DNA of 64,000 nucleotides from Agromyces sp. Leaf222 (GCF_001421565.1 NZ_LMKQ01000001.1:431277-495276), one strand, 5' to 3'; shown: positions 42,129 to 51,500, numbered from the stretch's first letter. Program-made: numbers and translations. The notes: generated from the letters alone by a model not told the origin.

Positions 42129-42142
42129 ACGGAGGCCGGACG

Positions 42143-42994
42143 ATGACCATCGACAGCTCGGCACGGATGGCGACCCTGGACAGCGTCGGGGCGGCACGCT
42201 CGGACGCCCGCGCCCGAGGCAGCCGCTCGCCCTGGATGCCGGACCTGCCGGCAGCCTCGACCCCGAACCCGCCGGAGGGCGTCCCGGCGACGGAGCTGCT
42301 CTGGTCGGAGACCGTCGCTCCGGGGGGCTACACGCACCTGCGTGTCGCCCGCGGCACCCGCATCCGCCTCGAGGACACCGACGGCGACGCCTCGGCGAGC
42401 GTCGTCGTGCTGAATGCACTGAACACCGCCGAACGGCTGAACGTCGCCGACACCCAGAAGATCCCGTGGCAGGCCTACCTCGGCGCGGGGCATCCGCTGC
42501 TCTCCGGCGACGGACGCGTGCTCGCGACCGTCGTCGAGGACACGTCGGGCCGCCATGACGCGCTCTGCGGCGCCTCCGGCGACGCCTGGAACGTCCGCAA
42601 GTTCGGCGACGCGACGCCCGAGGGCCCGACGCCGTCGGGCCACGCCCTCCTCCGCATGGCCGCGTCCAAGCACGGCCTCACGCGACGCGACATCCCTCCT
42701 GCCGTCTCGTTCTTCAAGGGCGTGCGGGTCGCCGCCGACGGGGCGCTCGACTGGATCGGATCGGCCGGCGCGGCCGCACACGTCGACCTGGTCGCCGAGC
42801 TGCCGCTGATCGTGCTCGTGGCGAACGCGCCGCATCCGCTCGACCCCCGCTCCGACTACGTCGCCGGCCCGTTGCGAGTGCACGCGTGGCGGAGTCGGCC
42901 GACCCGCAGCGACGACTCGCGCCACGCCACGACTCCCGAGCGAGAGCGCGCCTACCTCAACACGATCGCGTACGCCGAGCTCGCAGGCCTCTGA
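42143..42994 (+). CDS. DUF1989 protein, urea carboxylase-associated family 2 (carboxyguanidine deiminase subunit candidate)
   Basis: The 283-residue protein contains a DUF1989 domain: ELLWSETVAPGGYTHLRVARGTRIRLEDTDGDASASVVVLNA, ERLNVADTQKIPWQAYLGAG, VVEDTSGRHDALCGAS with a probable metal-binding His/Cys set, and RRDIPPAVSFFKGVRV. From the family, two such proteins act together as carboxyguanidine deiminase, which converts carboxyguanidine to allophanate. The first 45 and last 35 residues are low in similarity and probably disordered. GGAGG lies 7 nt before the ATG. It heads an operon of five genes. Confidence 0.88.
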   Translation: MTIDSSARMATLDSVGAARSDARARGSRSPWMPDLPAASTPNPPEGVPATELLWSETVAPGGYTHLRVARGTRIRLEDTDGDASASVVVLNALNTAERLNVADTQKIPWQAYLGAGHPLLSGDGRVLATVVEDTSGRHDALCGASGDAWNVRKFGDATPEGPTPSGHALLRMAASKHGLTRRDIPPAVSFFKGVRVAADGALDWIGSAGAAAHVDLVAELPLIVLVANAPHPLDPRSDYVAGPLRVHAWRSRPTRSDDSRHATTPERERAYLNTIAYAELAGL

Positions 42995-43009
42995 GAAGGA
43001 AGAACCGAC

Positions 43010-43708
43010 ATGGTCACCACCACCGTCCCGCCTCGGCCCGTCTACGCGGCCGGCTCCGTCCTCGACTGGTCGGAGGGGTTCGTCCCCGGTGCCGTCATCG
43101 TCGACGAACCCATCGCCCCCCGCGCCTCCTGGTCGGCGCTCGTGCACGCCGGCGACGTGTTCACGCTCGTCGACGTCGGGGGCAACCAGTCCGGCGACTG
43201 CCTGATCTTCGCCGCCGACGACACATCGGAGCGGTACAGCGCACCCGACACGATCACCTGGCAGGGCAACGCGTACGTCACGGCCGGCACCGTGCTGCGC
43301 TCCAATCTCGGCGACCCGCTGATGACGGTGGTCGGCAACGAGATCGACCGGCAGGACACGATCGGTGGGGCCTGCAGCAAGGAGTCGAACACGCTGCGCT
43401 ACGGACACCACACCGCGTACCAGCACGCCTGCCGCGAGAATTTCCTCTTCGAGGGCGCGGCGTGGGGGCTCACGGCCCGCGACCTCGTCTCGAACCTCAA
43501 CTGGTTCATGAACGTCCCGGTCGAGGCCGACGGCTCGCTCGGCATCGTCGACGGGATGAGCGCACCCGGGCGCCGGGTCGCATGCCGCGCAGAGCGCGAC
43601 GTGATCGTCGTCATCTCCAATTGCCCGCAGATGAACAACCCATGCAACGACTTCAACGTGACGCCGCTCCGCGCGATCCTCACCCGTCCGGAACGAGGCA
43701 CCCGATGA
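43010..43708 (+). CDS. DUF1989 protein, urea carboxylase-associated family 1 (carboxyguanidine deiminase subunit candidate)
   Basis: The 232-residue protein has the second DUF1989 variant: HAGDVFTLVDVGGNQSGDCLIFAADDTSERYSAPDTITWQGN, GTVLRSNLGDPLMTVVGNEIDRQDTIGGACSKESNTLRYGHHTAYQHACRENF, and the closing ISNCPQMNNPCNDFNVTPL with two conserved cysteines. It is the partner of the preceding protein in carboxyguanidine deimination. It starts 15 bp after its neighbour (GAAGGAAG site) and its stop overlaps the carboxylase start by 4 nt, which indicates coupled translation. Confidence 0.9.
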   Translation: MVTTTVPPRPVYAAGSVLDWSEGFVPGAVIVDEPIAPRASWSALVHAGDVFTLVDVGGNQSGDCLIFAADDTSERYSAPDTITWQGNAYVTAGTVLRSNLGDPLMTVVGNEIDRQDTIGGACSKESNTLRYGHHTAYQHACRENFLFEGAAWGLTARDLVSNLNWFMNVPVEADGSLGIVDGMSAPGRRVACRAERDVIVVISNCPQMNNPCNDFNVTPLRAILTRPERGTR

Positions 43709-46700
43709 CCTTCGACACCGTCCTCATCGCCAACCGCGGCGAGATCGCGCGCCGCATCATCCGCTCGGCGAAGCAGCTGGGGCTGCGCACCGTCGCCGTC
43801 TACTCGGATGCCGACCGCGCGGCGCCCCACGTCCGCGAGGCGGACGTCGCCGTGAGGCTCGGCCCGGCGCCGGCCGCCGAGTCCTACCTGCGGATCGACG
43901 CGATCCTCGACGCGGCCCGCGCGACCGGCGCCGGCGCCGTGCACCCGGGCTACGGCTTCCTCTCCGAGAACGTGGAGGCGGCGCGAGCGGTCGAGGCGGC
44001 CGGGCTCGCCTGGATCGGGCCGACGCCCGAGCAGATCGAGACGTTCGGCCTCAAGCACACCGCGCGCGACCGTGCCGAGGCCGCCGAGGTGCCGCTGCTG
44101 CCCGGCACCGGACTGCTCGGCTCCGCGGAGGAGGCCATCGCCGCGGCGCAGCGCATCGGCCTGCCGGTCATGCTCAAGGCGACGAGCGGGGGCGGCGGCA
44201 TCGGCATGCGGGTGTGCCGCACCCTCGACGACGTGCGGGAGGGGTACGTCGCGGTCGCATCGATGGCGGCGCGCAGCTTCGGCTCGGGCGGCGTCTTCCT
44301 CGAACGGCTCGTGACCCGTGCCCGGCACGTCGAGGTGCAGGTCTTCGGCGACGGCGAGGGCCGGGTCGCCGTCTTCGGCGACCGCGACTGCTCGCTGCAG
44401 CGCCGCAACCAGAAGGTGATCGAGGAGGCGCCCGCGCCCGGACTCGGCGACGCCGTTCGCCGCGAGCTGCATGACGCGGCCAGGAGGCTCGCAGCCACCG
44501 TCGCGTATCGCTCGGCGGGCACCGTGGAGTTCATCTACGACGTCGAGCGGGGCGAGGTCTCGTTCCTCGAGATGAACACCCGACTGCAGGTCGAGCACCC
44601 CGTGACGGAGGCGGTCTTCGGCATCGACCTCGTCGCCCTCATGCTGCGTCTCGCGCGCGACGGGGCCGCGTCGATGGAGGCCGACCTCTTCGAGGAGCAG
44701 GTCCCCGTCGGCCACGCGCTCGAGGCGCGCGTCTACGCGGAGGATCCCGCCAAGGGCTTCGCACCCTCGCCCGGACTGGTGACCAGGGCCGAGTTCCCCG
44801 AGGGCGACGGCGTGCGCGTCGATTCGTGGATCGAGACCGGCCTCCGGGTCACGCCCGACTACGACCCCATGCTCGCCAAGGTGATCGTGCACGGCGCCGA
44901 CCGCGACGCTGCGCTCGACCGGCTCGGCGAGGCCCTCGCCGCGACCCGCGTCGACGGCATCGTGACCGGGCTCGGCATGCTCCGCGCACTCTGCGACGAT
45001 CCGACGGTGCGCGCCGTGCGCCACGACACCGGCACGCTCGGCGATCCGGTCGACCCGGATGCCCGCATCGACGTGCTGTCGCCGGGCCTCATGACCACCG
45101 TGCAGGACCTGCCCGGCCGGGTCGGGCACTGGAAGGTCGGCGTGCCGCCGTCGGGGCCGATGGACCCGGTCTCCTTCCGGGAGGCGAACCTCGCAGTCGG
45201 CAATCCTGCGACGGCGCCCGCGCTGGAGATCACGATGTCGGGCCCGCGCCTCCGCTTCTCGGTCGCGACCGTCGTCTGCATCACCGGTGCCGAGGCGGCC
45301 GTCACGGTCGACGGCTCGCCCGTCGAGCGGTGGACGCCGATCGAGGTCCCCGCGGGCGGCGTGCTCGCGATCGGGGCGACGACCCTCGGCATGCGCGCGT
45401 ACCTCGCGGTGCAGGGAGGACTCGACGTCCCCGAGTACCTCGGCAGCGCCTCGACCTTCACGCTCGGAGGCTTCGGCGGGCACGGCGGGCGGGCCCTCGT
45501 CGCCGGCGACGTGCTGCGGCCCTGCGAGGCCGGCGTCGTCGCGGCCGGTGGGCCGACCCCGTCGGCGCGTCGCCCGCGACTGACCAGCGAGTGGGTCATC
45601 GGCGTGACCGAGGGGCCGCACGCCGCTCCCGAGTTCTTCACTCGGGAGGACATCGACGAGCTGTACCGGGCCGTCTACGAGGTCGACGTGCAGTCGGCCC
45701 GTACCGGCGTGCGCCTGCGCGGACCGAAGCCCGCCTGGGCGCGAGAGGACGGCGGCGAGGCCGGCCTGCACCCGTCGAACATCCACGACACCGCGTACGC
45801 GATCGGTGCTCTCGACTTCACGGGCGACACCCCCATCATCCTCGGGCCGGACGGACCGAGCCTCGGCGGGTTCGTCTGCCCGGCCGTCGTCGCCAGCGGC
45901 GAGTTCTGGAAGGTCGGGCAGCTGCGACCAGGCGACACCGTGCGATTCGCACCGGTGCGCGACGACGAGGCGCATCGCTTCCAGGTCGACCTGGAGCACG
46001 GCCGCCCGGCCGGCGACGGCGACGACGGCGTGCTCGCCCGTCGCGAGCCGGTCGTCGACGGCGATGCCGTGCTCGCGCCAGCCGTGACCTACCGTCGCGA
46101 CGGCGACGCGAACCTCCTCGTCGAGTACGGCGAGAACGAGCTGGACCTGGGCCTCCGCATGCGCGTCCATGCGCTGGAGCAGGCCGTCGTCGCCCGTGGC
46201 ATCCCCGGGGTGCGCGACATCACGGCCGGCATCCGGTCGCTGCAGATCCAGACCGACCCGCTGGTGCGGCGCGCGTCGTCGCTGCTCGACGAGCTGCAGC
46301 ACATCGAGGCCGAACTGCCCGCCACGCGGGAGCTCGTGGTGCCATCGCGGATCGTGCACCTGCCACTGTCGTGGGACGACCCCGCGACCCGCGTCGCGAT
46401 CGAGCGCTACATGTCGAGCGTCCGCGACGACGCGCCGTGGACGCCGTGGAACATCGAGTTCATTCGGCGGGTGAACGGGTTGGCGACGGTCGAGGAGGTC
46501 CAGCGCATCGTCTTCGACGCGGACTACCTGGTGCTCGGCCTCGGAGACGTCTACCTCGGCGCCCCGGTCGCGACGCCCATCGACCCGCGACACCGGCTCG
46601 TGACGACCAAGTACAACCCCGCACGCACGTGGACCGCCGAGAACTCGGTCGGCATCGGCGGCGCCTACATGTGCATCTACGGCATGGAGGGCCCCGGCGG

Positions 46701-47346
46701 CTACCAGTTCGTCGGCCGCACCGTGCAGATCTGGAACACGTTCCGCCGTGGTGGGCTGATCGACGAGCACCCGTGGGCGCTGCGCCCGTTCGACCGGATC
46801 AGGTGGTACCCCGTGTCCGCGGAGGAACTCCTCGAGCTCCGCGCCGAGGTCGATGCGGGTCGCGGGGAGTTCCGCACCGAGGAGGGGACTTTCTCCCTCG
46901 CCGAGCACGAGGCGTTCCTCGAGCGGGAGCGCGAATCGATCGCCGCGTTCCAGTCGACGCAACGTCGCGCGTTCGACGAGGAGAAGGAGCGCTGGAGGGA
47001 CGCGGGCGAGTTCGATCGGGTCTACGACGAGCCCACGGTCGCGGCAGCCGAGACGCCGGTGCCCGAGGGGTGCATCCCGATCACGGCGCCCTTCGCGGCG
47101 AGCGTGTGGCGCGTCGACGTGGAGGCGGGCGCATCGGCTGACGCCGACGATCGCCTGCTCGTGCTGGAGGCGATGAAGATGGAGAACGAGGTGCTCGCGC
47201 CGGTGTCGGGGCAGGTGGTCGAGGTCTACGTGAAGCCGGGCGACCAGGTCGCCGCAGGGCAGGTGCTCGCCGCCGTGCGCGCGGGCGCTCCGCCCGCTCC
47301 CGACGAGCCGGCGCCAGAACTCGTCGTCGTCGGAGCGAACTCGTGA
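43705..47346 (+). CDS. Biotin-dependent urea/guanidine carboxylase
   Basis: The 1,213-residue protein has a biotin carboxylase domain (about 1-445: IANRGEIARRIIRSAKQLG, GGGGIGMR, FLEMNTRLQVEHPVTE), a KipA/AHS2 domain (VLSPGLMTTVQDLPGRVGHW onward), a KipI/AHS1 domain (LLVEYGENELDLGLRMRVHALEQAV) and a C-terminal biotinyl domain with EAMKMEN. It carboxylates urea to allophanate, or guanidine to carboxyguanidine. The two DUF1989 genes before it make guanidine the more likely substrate. Discriminating residues in the carboxyltransferase domain would need an alignment. It overlaps both neighbours by 4 nt. Confidence 0.93.
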   Translation: MTFDTVLIANRGEIARRIIRSAKQLGLRTVAVYSDADRAAPHVREADVAVRLGPAPAAESYLRIDAILDAARATGAGAVHPGYGFLSENVEAARAVEAAGLAWIGPTPEQIETFGLKHTARDRAEAAEVPLLPGTGLLGSAEEAIAAAQRIGLPVMLKATSGGGGIGMRVCRTLDDVREGYVAVASMAARSFGSGGVFLERLVTRARHVEVQVFGDGEGRVAVFGDRDCSLQRRNQKVIEEAPAPGLGDAVRRELHDAARRLAATVAYRSAGTVEFIYDVERGEVSFLEMNTRLQVEHPVTEAVFGIDLVALMLRLARDGAASMEADLFEEQVPVGHALEARVYAEDPAKGFAPSPGLVTRAEFPEGDGVRVDSWIETGLRVTPDYDPMLAKVIVHGADRDAALDRLGEALAATRVDGIVTGLGMLRALCDDPTVRAVRHDTGTLGDPVDPDARIDVLSPGLMTTVQDLPGRVGHWKVGVPPSGPMDPVSFREANLAVGNPATAPALEITMSGPRLRFSVATVVCITGAEAAVTVDGSPVERWTPIEVPAGGVLAIGATTLGMRAYLAVQGGLDVPEYLGSASTFTLGGFGGHGGRALVAGDVLRPCEAGVVAAGGPTPSARRPRLTSEWVIGVTEGPHAAPEFFTREDIDELYRAVYEVDVQSARTGVRLRGPKPAWAREDGGEAGLHPSNIHDTAYAIGALDFTGDTPIILGPDGPSLGGFVCPAVVASGEFWKVGQLRPGDTVRFAPVRDDEAHRFQVDLEHGRPAGDGDDGVLARREPVVDGDAVLAPAVTYRRDGDANLLVEYGENELDLGLRMRVHALEQAVVARGIPGVRDITAGIRSLQIQTDPLVRRASSLLDELQHIEAELPATRELVVPSRIVHLPLSWDDPATRVAIERYMSSVRDDAPWTPWNIEFIRRVNGLATVEEVQRIVFDADYLVLGLGDVYLGAPVATPIDPRHRLVTTKYNPARTWTAENSVGIGGAYMCIYGMEGPGGYQFVGRTVQIWNTFRRGGLIDEHPWALRPFDRIRWYPVSAEELLELRAEVDAGRGEFRTEEGTFSLAEHEAFLERERESIAAFQSTQRRAFDEEKERWRDAGEFDRVYDEPTVAAAETPVPEGCIPITAPFAASVWRVDVEAGASADADDRLLVLEAMKMENEVLAPVSGQVVEVYVKPGDQVAAGQVLAAVRAGAPPAPDEPAPELVVVGANS

Positions 47347-49016
47347 GCGCCGTGGCCCGGGTATGCGAGGCGTACCGACGGATCGCCTCTGCCGACCGTC
47401 CCGAGGTGTGGATCACCCTTCGGCCCGAGGAGGAGGTCCTGCAGGAGGCCGAGCGCATCGACGCGCGTGGCGCAGCAGGCGAGCGCCTCCGGCTCGCCGG
47501 CGTCCTCGTGGCGGTCAAGGACAACATCGACGTCGAGGGCCTGCCGACGACCGCCGGCAGCGCGGCGTACGCCTACGAGCCCGAAGCGGATGCCACGGCC
47601 GTCGCCCGCCTGCGGGAGGCGGGCGCGATCGTGGTCGGCAAGACGAACCTCGACCAGTTCGCGACCGGACTCGTCGGCACCCGGAGCCCATTCGGCGCCG
47701 TGCGCAATGCCTGGCGTCCGGATCGCATCTCGGGTGGCTCCAGTTCGGGGTCGGCCGTCGCCGTGGCCCTCGGCTTCGTGGACCTGGCGCTCGGGACCGA
47801 TACCGCCGGGTCCGGCCGCGTCCCCGCCGCGCTCAACGGCATCTACGGGGTGAAGCCGAGTGTCGGCCTCATCCCGGCGACCGGCGTCGTGCCCGCATGC
47901 CGGTCGATCGATGTCGTGACGGTCTTCGGGCGGGACCTCGGGCTCGCCCGTCGGGCCGCCGAGCTCATGGAGGGCCCGGACGGGCTCGACCCGCTCGCGC
48001 GACCGCGTCCAGTGCTGCCGGGACTCGCGGCGGTGCCCCGGATCGCGATCCCGACCTCCGAGCACCTCGAGGGGCTCGCCGACGGGTGGGCGGAGGAGTT
48101 CGCCCGCGTGGTCGACCGCCTCGCGCGCTCCGGCGTCGAGATCGTCGAAGTGGACATCGCGCCGCTGCTCGAGGCGGCCGCCCTGCTGTACGGCGGGTCG
48201 TTCGTCGCGGAGCGAACCGCCGCGGTCGGCGACTTCATCCGCGAGCACCCGGAACTCGTGGGCACCGACCTCGATCCAACGGTGGCGAGGATCGTGCTGG
48301 GCGGCGACGCATGCACGGCGGTCGAGGTCTTCCGCGACCGCGAGCGGCTCGAGCGCCTCGGCCTCGAGGGCGCCAAGCGGCTGGAGGGCACCGCGGCCCT
48401 GCTCACCCCGACGACCACGTGGCATCCGACGCTCGCAGAGGTCGCGGCGGATCCCGTGGGCGCCAATGCGCGCATGGGACGGTTCACGAACTTCGCGAAC
48501 CTGCTCGACTACGCCTCCCTCGCGGTGCCGGCCGGAGCCGTCGACGGGGTGCCGTACGGTGTGATGCTGACCGGCCCGGCGGGATCCGATCGCCAGCTCG
48601 CCGAGCTCGCGGGCCTGATCGCAGAAGCACCGCACGACCTGCTCGTGGTCGGCTCGCACCTGGAGGGTCAGCCGCTCAACCATCAGCTCGTCGCTGCCGG
48701 CGGCCGGCTTCGGGGTCGCGTTCGCACGGCGGCCGAGTATCGCCTCCATGCCCTCGGCACCGTGCCGCCAAAGCCGGGCCTCCGCCGAGTAGCCGAGGGC
48801 GGCGAGGCGATCGACGGAGAGGTCTGGACGCTGTCGGCCTCGGGATTCGGTGCGTTCGTCGCCGGACTCCCGCAACCGATGACCATCGGACGGGTGACAC
48901 TCGAGGACGGATCCTCCGTCGCGGGCTTCCAGGCCGAGCACCTCGCCCTCGAGGATGCCGTCGACATCACGAGGTTCGGCGGATGGCGCCGATACCTGGA
49001 GCAGCAGGCACAATAG
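47343..49016 (+). CDS. atzF: Allophanate hydrolase
   Basis: The 557-residue amidase-signature enzyme hydrolyses allophanate to ammonia and CO2. The Ser-Ser-Lys triad is visible as K59 in VAVKDNID, S133 in GGSSSGSA and the nucleophile S157 in GTDTAGSGRVPAALNG. Residues about 440-557 form the extra allophanate hydrolase C-terminal domain ([19 protein letters not shown] ... VAGFQAEHLA). The GTG start overlaps the carboxylase stop by 4 nt. It completes the pathway begun by the carboxylase and the DUF1989 pair. Confidence 0.95.
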   Translation: MSAVARVCEAYRRIASADRPEVWITLRPEEEVLQEAERIDARGAAGERLRLAGVLVAVKDNIDVEGLPTTAGSAAYAYEPEADATAVARLREAGAIVVGKTNLDQFATGLVGTRSPFGAVRNAWRPDRISGGSSSGSAVAVALGFVDLALGTDTAGSGRVPAALNGIYGVKPSVGLIPATGVVPACRSIDVVTVFGRDLGLARRAAELMEGPDGLDPLARPRPVLPGLAAVPRIAIPTSEHLEGLADGWAEEFARVVDRLARSGVEIVEVDIAPLLEAAALLYGGSFVAERTAAVGDFIREHPELVGTDLDPTVARIVLGGDACTAVEVFRDRERLERLGLEGAKRLEGTAALLTPTTTWHPTLAEVAADPVGANARMGRFTNFANLLDYASLAVPAGAVDGVPYGVMLTGPAGSDRQLAELAGLIAEAPHDLLVVGSHLEGQPLNHQLVAAGGRLRGRVRTAAEYRLHALGTVPPKPGLRRVAEGGEAIDGEVWTLSASGFGAFVAGLPQPMTIGRVTLEDGSSVAGFQAEHLALEDAVDITRFGGWRRYLEQQAQ

Positions 49017-49020
49017 GGAA

Positions 49021-49644
49021 ATGGCATCATCGACCGTCGGGCGGCCGCGGATCACTCCCGGCCGGCCCGAGGTCGACCCGCGCACCGAGATCCTGGATGC
49101 CGCCGCGTCGTTGTTCGCCGAGCGGGGATACGCCGGCACGAGCACGCGCCGGATCGCCGAGCGAGCGGGCATGCGGCAGGCGAGTATGTACTACCACTTC
49201 GCGGGCAAGGAGGAGATCCTGCTCGCGCTCCTCGAGCCGTCGGTCGCGCCGACCCTCGAGCGCGCGGCGGACTGCCTCGAGGCCGCGGACCCCGTGGCAG
49301 CGCTCTACGACCTCGCGCGTGCCGACGTGACCACGCTCCTCGATGAGCCTCACAACATCGGCACGATGTACCTCGCTCCGGAGGTCGCCGCGGAGGCCTT
49401 CGCACCCTTCCGTCGCGCCAGGGCCGAGCTGGCTGGGGTGTACGGCGCGCTCGCGCACCGCATCGAACCGACGCAGGAGGAGGCCTTCGCCGGCGCCTGC
49501 TGCATGCAGCTCGTCGAGCTCGTGATCCCGCTGCGCCGCGAAGGCGAGGTGCCCGACGGCCTGCCCGAGCGCATCGCCGAGGCCTGCCTGAGGGTCGCAC
49601 ATGTCGACGAGGCGGAGATCGCACGGGTGCGCGCCCGCGAATGA
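49021..49644 (+). CDS. TetR family regulator of the guanidine/urea locus
   Basis: The 207-residue protein has a TetR helix-turn-helix (RTEILDAAASLFAERGYAGTSTRRIAERAGMRQASMYYHFAGKEEIL) and a helical C-terminal domain with two adjacent cysteines (GACCMQLVEL). The ATG at 49021 is 4 bp after the allophanate hydrolase stop. CACAAT ends 6 nt before it, so an internal leaderless start is possible as well as operon read-through. Matching palindromes before the carboxylase operon and before the convergent symporter gene suggest it controls both. That link is inferred from site sharing. Confidence 0.9.
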   Translation: MASSTVGRPRITPGRPEVDPRTEILDAAASLFAERGYAGTSTRRIAERAGMRQASMYYHFAGKEEILLALLEPSVAPTLERAADCLEAADPVAALYDLARADVTTLLDEPHNIGTMYLAPEVAAEAFAPFRRARAELAGVYGALAHRIEPTQEEAFAGACCMQLVELVIPLRREGEVPDGLPERIAEACLRVAHVDEAEIARVRARE

Positions 49645-49649
49645 GCACA

Positions 49650-49688
49650 GAGGCGGGCCGGGACGAACATCTCGCCCCGGCCCGCCTC
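49650..49688. terminator. Bidirectional hairpin terminator
   Basis: GAGGCGGGCCGGG (49650-49662) is perfectly complementary to CCCGGCCCGCCTC (49676-49688), with a small inner CGA/TCG pair in the loop. It lies between the convergent stops of the TetR gene (49644) and the symporter (49701). Confidence 0.75.
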
Positions 49689-49700
49689 GTGTCGCCTGGG

Positions 49701-51224
49701 TCAGGCCGGCACGGGCACTTCCTCGCGGCCGCTCGGCGCCTCGGCCTGCTCGGCGCGCAGCGACTCGATCTCCGCGAGTTCGTCGGCGAGCTCGGCCTCG
49801 GTGCGAGGGCTCAGCCAGCTGATGAGGAAGAAGGCCGAGAGGCTGACGCCGAAGGCGATCAGGGTCGCCCAGCCGTCCAGGTCCGCGGTCACGAGGTCGT
49901 TCGGCACGTAGAGGATGTCGTTCGGCACGCCGTAGATCGTCGGCTGCAGCACGAGCAGGGTCAGGCGCACGATGAGTCCGAGCGCCGCCGACACCAGCGT
50001 TGCGACCCGGCCGGGGCGTCGCCAGAAGACGCCCGCGATGAAGGGCGCGGCGAGGCAGGCGAGCATGAGGTCGAAGGCGAGGGTCAGCAGGACGCCGGTC
50101 TGGCTCACGTTGATCGCCACGAGCCCGCCCACGACCACGATGGGGATCATCGCGAGGCGGGTCCACGTCAGCAGCGGGTCCCGTGCGCCCTGGACGGTCG
50201 TGCGGCGCAGCTTGAAGATGTTGCGGACGATGACGGCCGAGGTCGCGAGGATCGCGCCCGACGCGGTCGAGAAGGATGCCGCGACGATGCCGGAGAGCAC
50301 GAGGACCGAGATGAGCGGCGGCGCCCATCCGTCGAGGAGTTGGTACAGCACCGGGCCGTCCGCCGCAGTGAGCCCGAGCACGGCGGAAGCGGTGAGGGCG
50401 ACGAGCGCGAAGATCGTGCCGATCGCGGCGGTGAGCGCGGCTGCGGTGAAGCACGAACGTCGCGCCACCTCGGGTGAGCGCGCTCCGAAGATGCGCTGCA
50501 TGAAGTCGATGGCCACGAGGTCGCCGATGCCGAGGGCGACGAGGGTCGCCCAGTTGATCGCGGCCCCCTGGGCCGGGTCGGTGAGCTGGCCGAGGTCGAG
50601 CGGGCCCCGGCCCTCGGGGATCACGATGCCGAACGAGAGCGCGGTCCAGCAGAGCAGGGCCAGTGCGGCGATGACGGTGATCGTCGTCTGGATCGCGGCC
50701 GTGTACGCGTCGGAGAAGAGTCCGCCGGCGACCGTGTAGGCGACGACGAGCGCCGCGACGATGACGATGCCCCAGGCGTAGGGGATGTTCGCGAACCGCT
50801 CCATGAGGAACCCGCAGGCGACGAGGTTGCCCGCGAGCAAAATGGTGAACGCGAACGACATGATGATGCTCGCGGCCACCTCGGTCCGCCGTCCGTACCG
50901 GACGCGGAAGTAGTCGCCGAGCGTGTAGAGCCGCATCGCGTTCAGCGGCCTGGCGAGGAACAGGCCTGCCAGGAGGAGGCAGATCGCGAGGCCGATCGCG
51001 AGCGATGCGCCCGACCAGAAACCGAAGTCGGCGGTGAGGTCGGTGTTGCCGACGGTGGCGTTGGCGTCGACTGCGGCGGCGGTCAGCGAGACCGCGACCA
51101 ATGGCACGCCGAGCCGGCGTCCGGCGACGAGGAAGTTGTCGCTGTCGCCGTCGACCTTCTTGGCGACGATGATTCCGACGCCGAGGACGGCGAGAACGGT
51201 GATGCCCACTCCGAGGATGATCAT
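49701..51224 (-). CDS. Sodium:solute symporter family transporter (urea/guanidine importer candidate)
   Basis: The 507-residue membrane protein has about 13 transmembrane segments and the SSS pattern: DNFLVAGRRLGVPLVAVSLTAAAVDANATVGN, TLGDYFRVRYGRR, YTVAGGLFSDAYTAAIQ and SGIVAASFSTASGAILATSAVIVRNIF. The SSS family includes the urea transporter DUR3 of fungi and plants. The start ATG at 51224 has GGAG 6 nt upstream. It converges on the guanidine/urea operon and shares its operator sequence, so it probably imports the substrate of that pathway. The exact solute and coupling ion are not shown by the sequence. Confidence 0.88.
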   Translation of the reverse strand: MIILGVGITVLAVLGVGIIVAKKVDGDSDNFLVAGRRLGVPLVAVSLTAAAVDANATVGNTDLTADFGFWSGASLAIGLAICLLLAGLFLARPLNAMRLYTLGDYFRVRYGRRTEVAASIIMSFAFTILLAGNLVACGFLMERFANIPYAWGIVIVAALVVAYTVAGGLFSDAYTAAIQTTITVIAALALLCWTALSFGIVIPEGRGPLDLGQLTDPAQGAAINWATLVALGIGDLVAIDFMQRIFGARSPEVARRSCFTAAALTAAIGTIFALVALTASAVLGLTAADGPVLYQLLDGWAPPLISVLVLSGIVAASFSTASGAILATSAVIVRNIFKLRRTTVQGARDPLLTWTRLAMIPIVVVGGLVAINVSQTGVLLTLAFDLMLACLAAPFIAGVFWRRPGRVATLVSAALGLIVRLTLLVLQPTIYGVPNDILYVPNDLVTADLDGWATLIAFGVSLSAFFLISWLSPRTEAELADELAEIESLRAEQAEAPSGREEVPVPA

Positions 51225-51245
51225 GGGGGCTCCAAAGGGGATGAG

Positions 51246-51269
51246 GGTTTCTGTCGGTTGATAGAAACC
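51246..51269 (-). promoter_or_regulatory. Operator palindrome upstream of the symporter gene
   Basis: GGTTTCT (51246-51252) and AGAAACC (51263-51269) are perfect arms around a 10-bp centre. The 20-mer TTTCTGTCGGTTGATAGAAA (51248-51267) is 16/20 identical to the site at 42108-42127. It lies 22 bp before the symporter start codon. Confidence 0.7.
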
Positions 51270-51500
51270 GATCCTCTCGGTCCCGGGTACCCCTCCGGTT
51301 TTCGGGGATGTATCGGTCTTGTGAACTCGCTGGCGGCTGAACGCGGTGGGGTCGGGTACCGACCACGCGCCGAGGCAGTCCGATGATGCGGAGTGCGTGC
51401 GCCCCCGCCGTCCGGCGTTCGCTTCCGGGGCATTCCGACGGATTCCTGACATCATGGCCGGAGCGCGTGGGAACGTGCGCATCGAACGGAGGGGCAGCCG

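Noticed and set aside
42046..42142. A guanidine riboswitch upstream of the DUF1989-carboxylase operon
   Set aside because: I looked for ykkC-, mini-ykkC- and PGR-like motifs (paired ACGR loops, pseudoknot elements) and saw none; the region is filled by a protein-binding-type palindrome.
43399..46962. A 1,187-codon open frame antisense to the carboxylase gene
   Set aside because: It is arginine/histidine/aspartate-rich noise produced by GC-biased third positions of the carboxylase. It has no ribosome site, no domain and no plausible composition.
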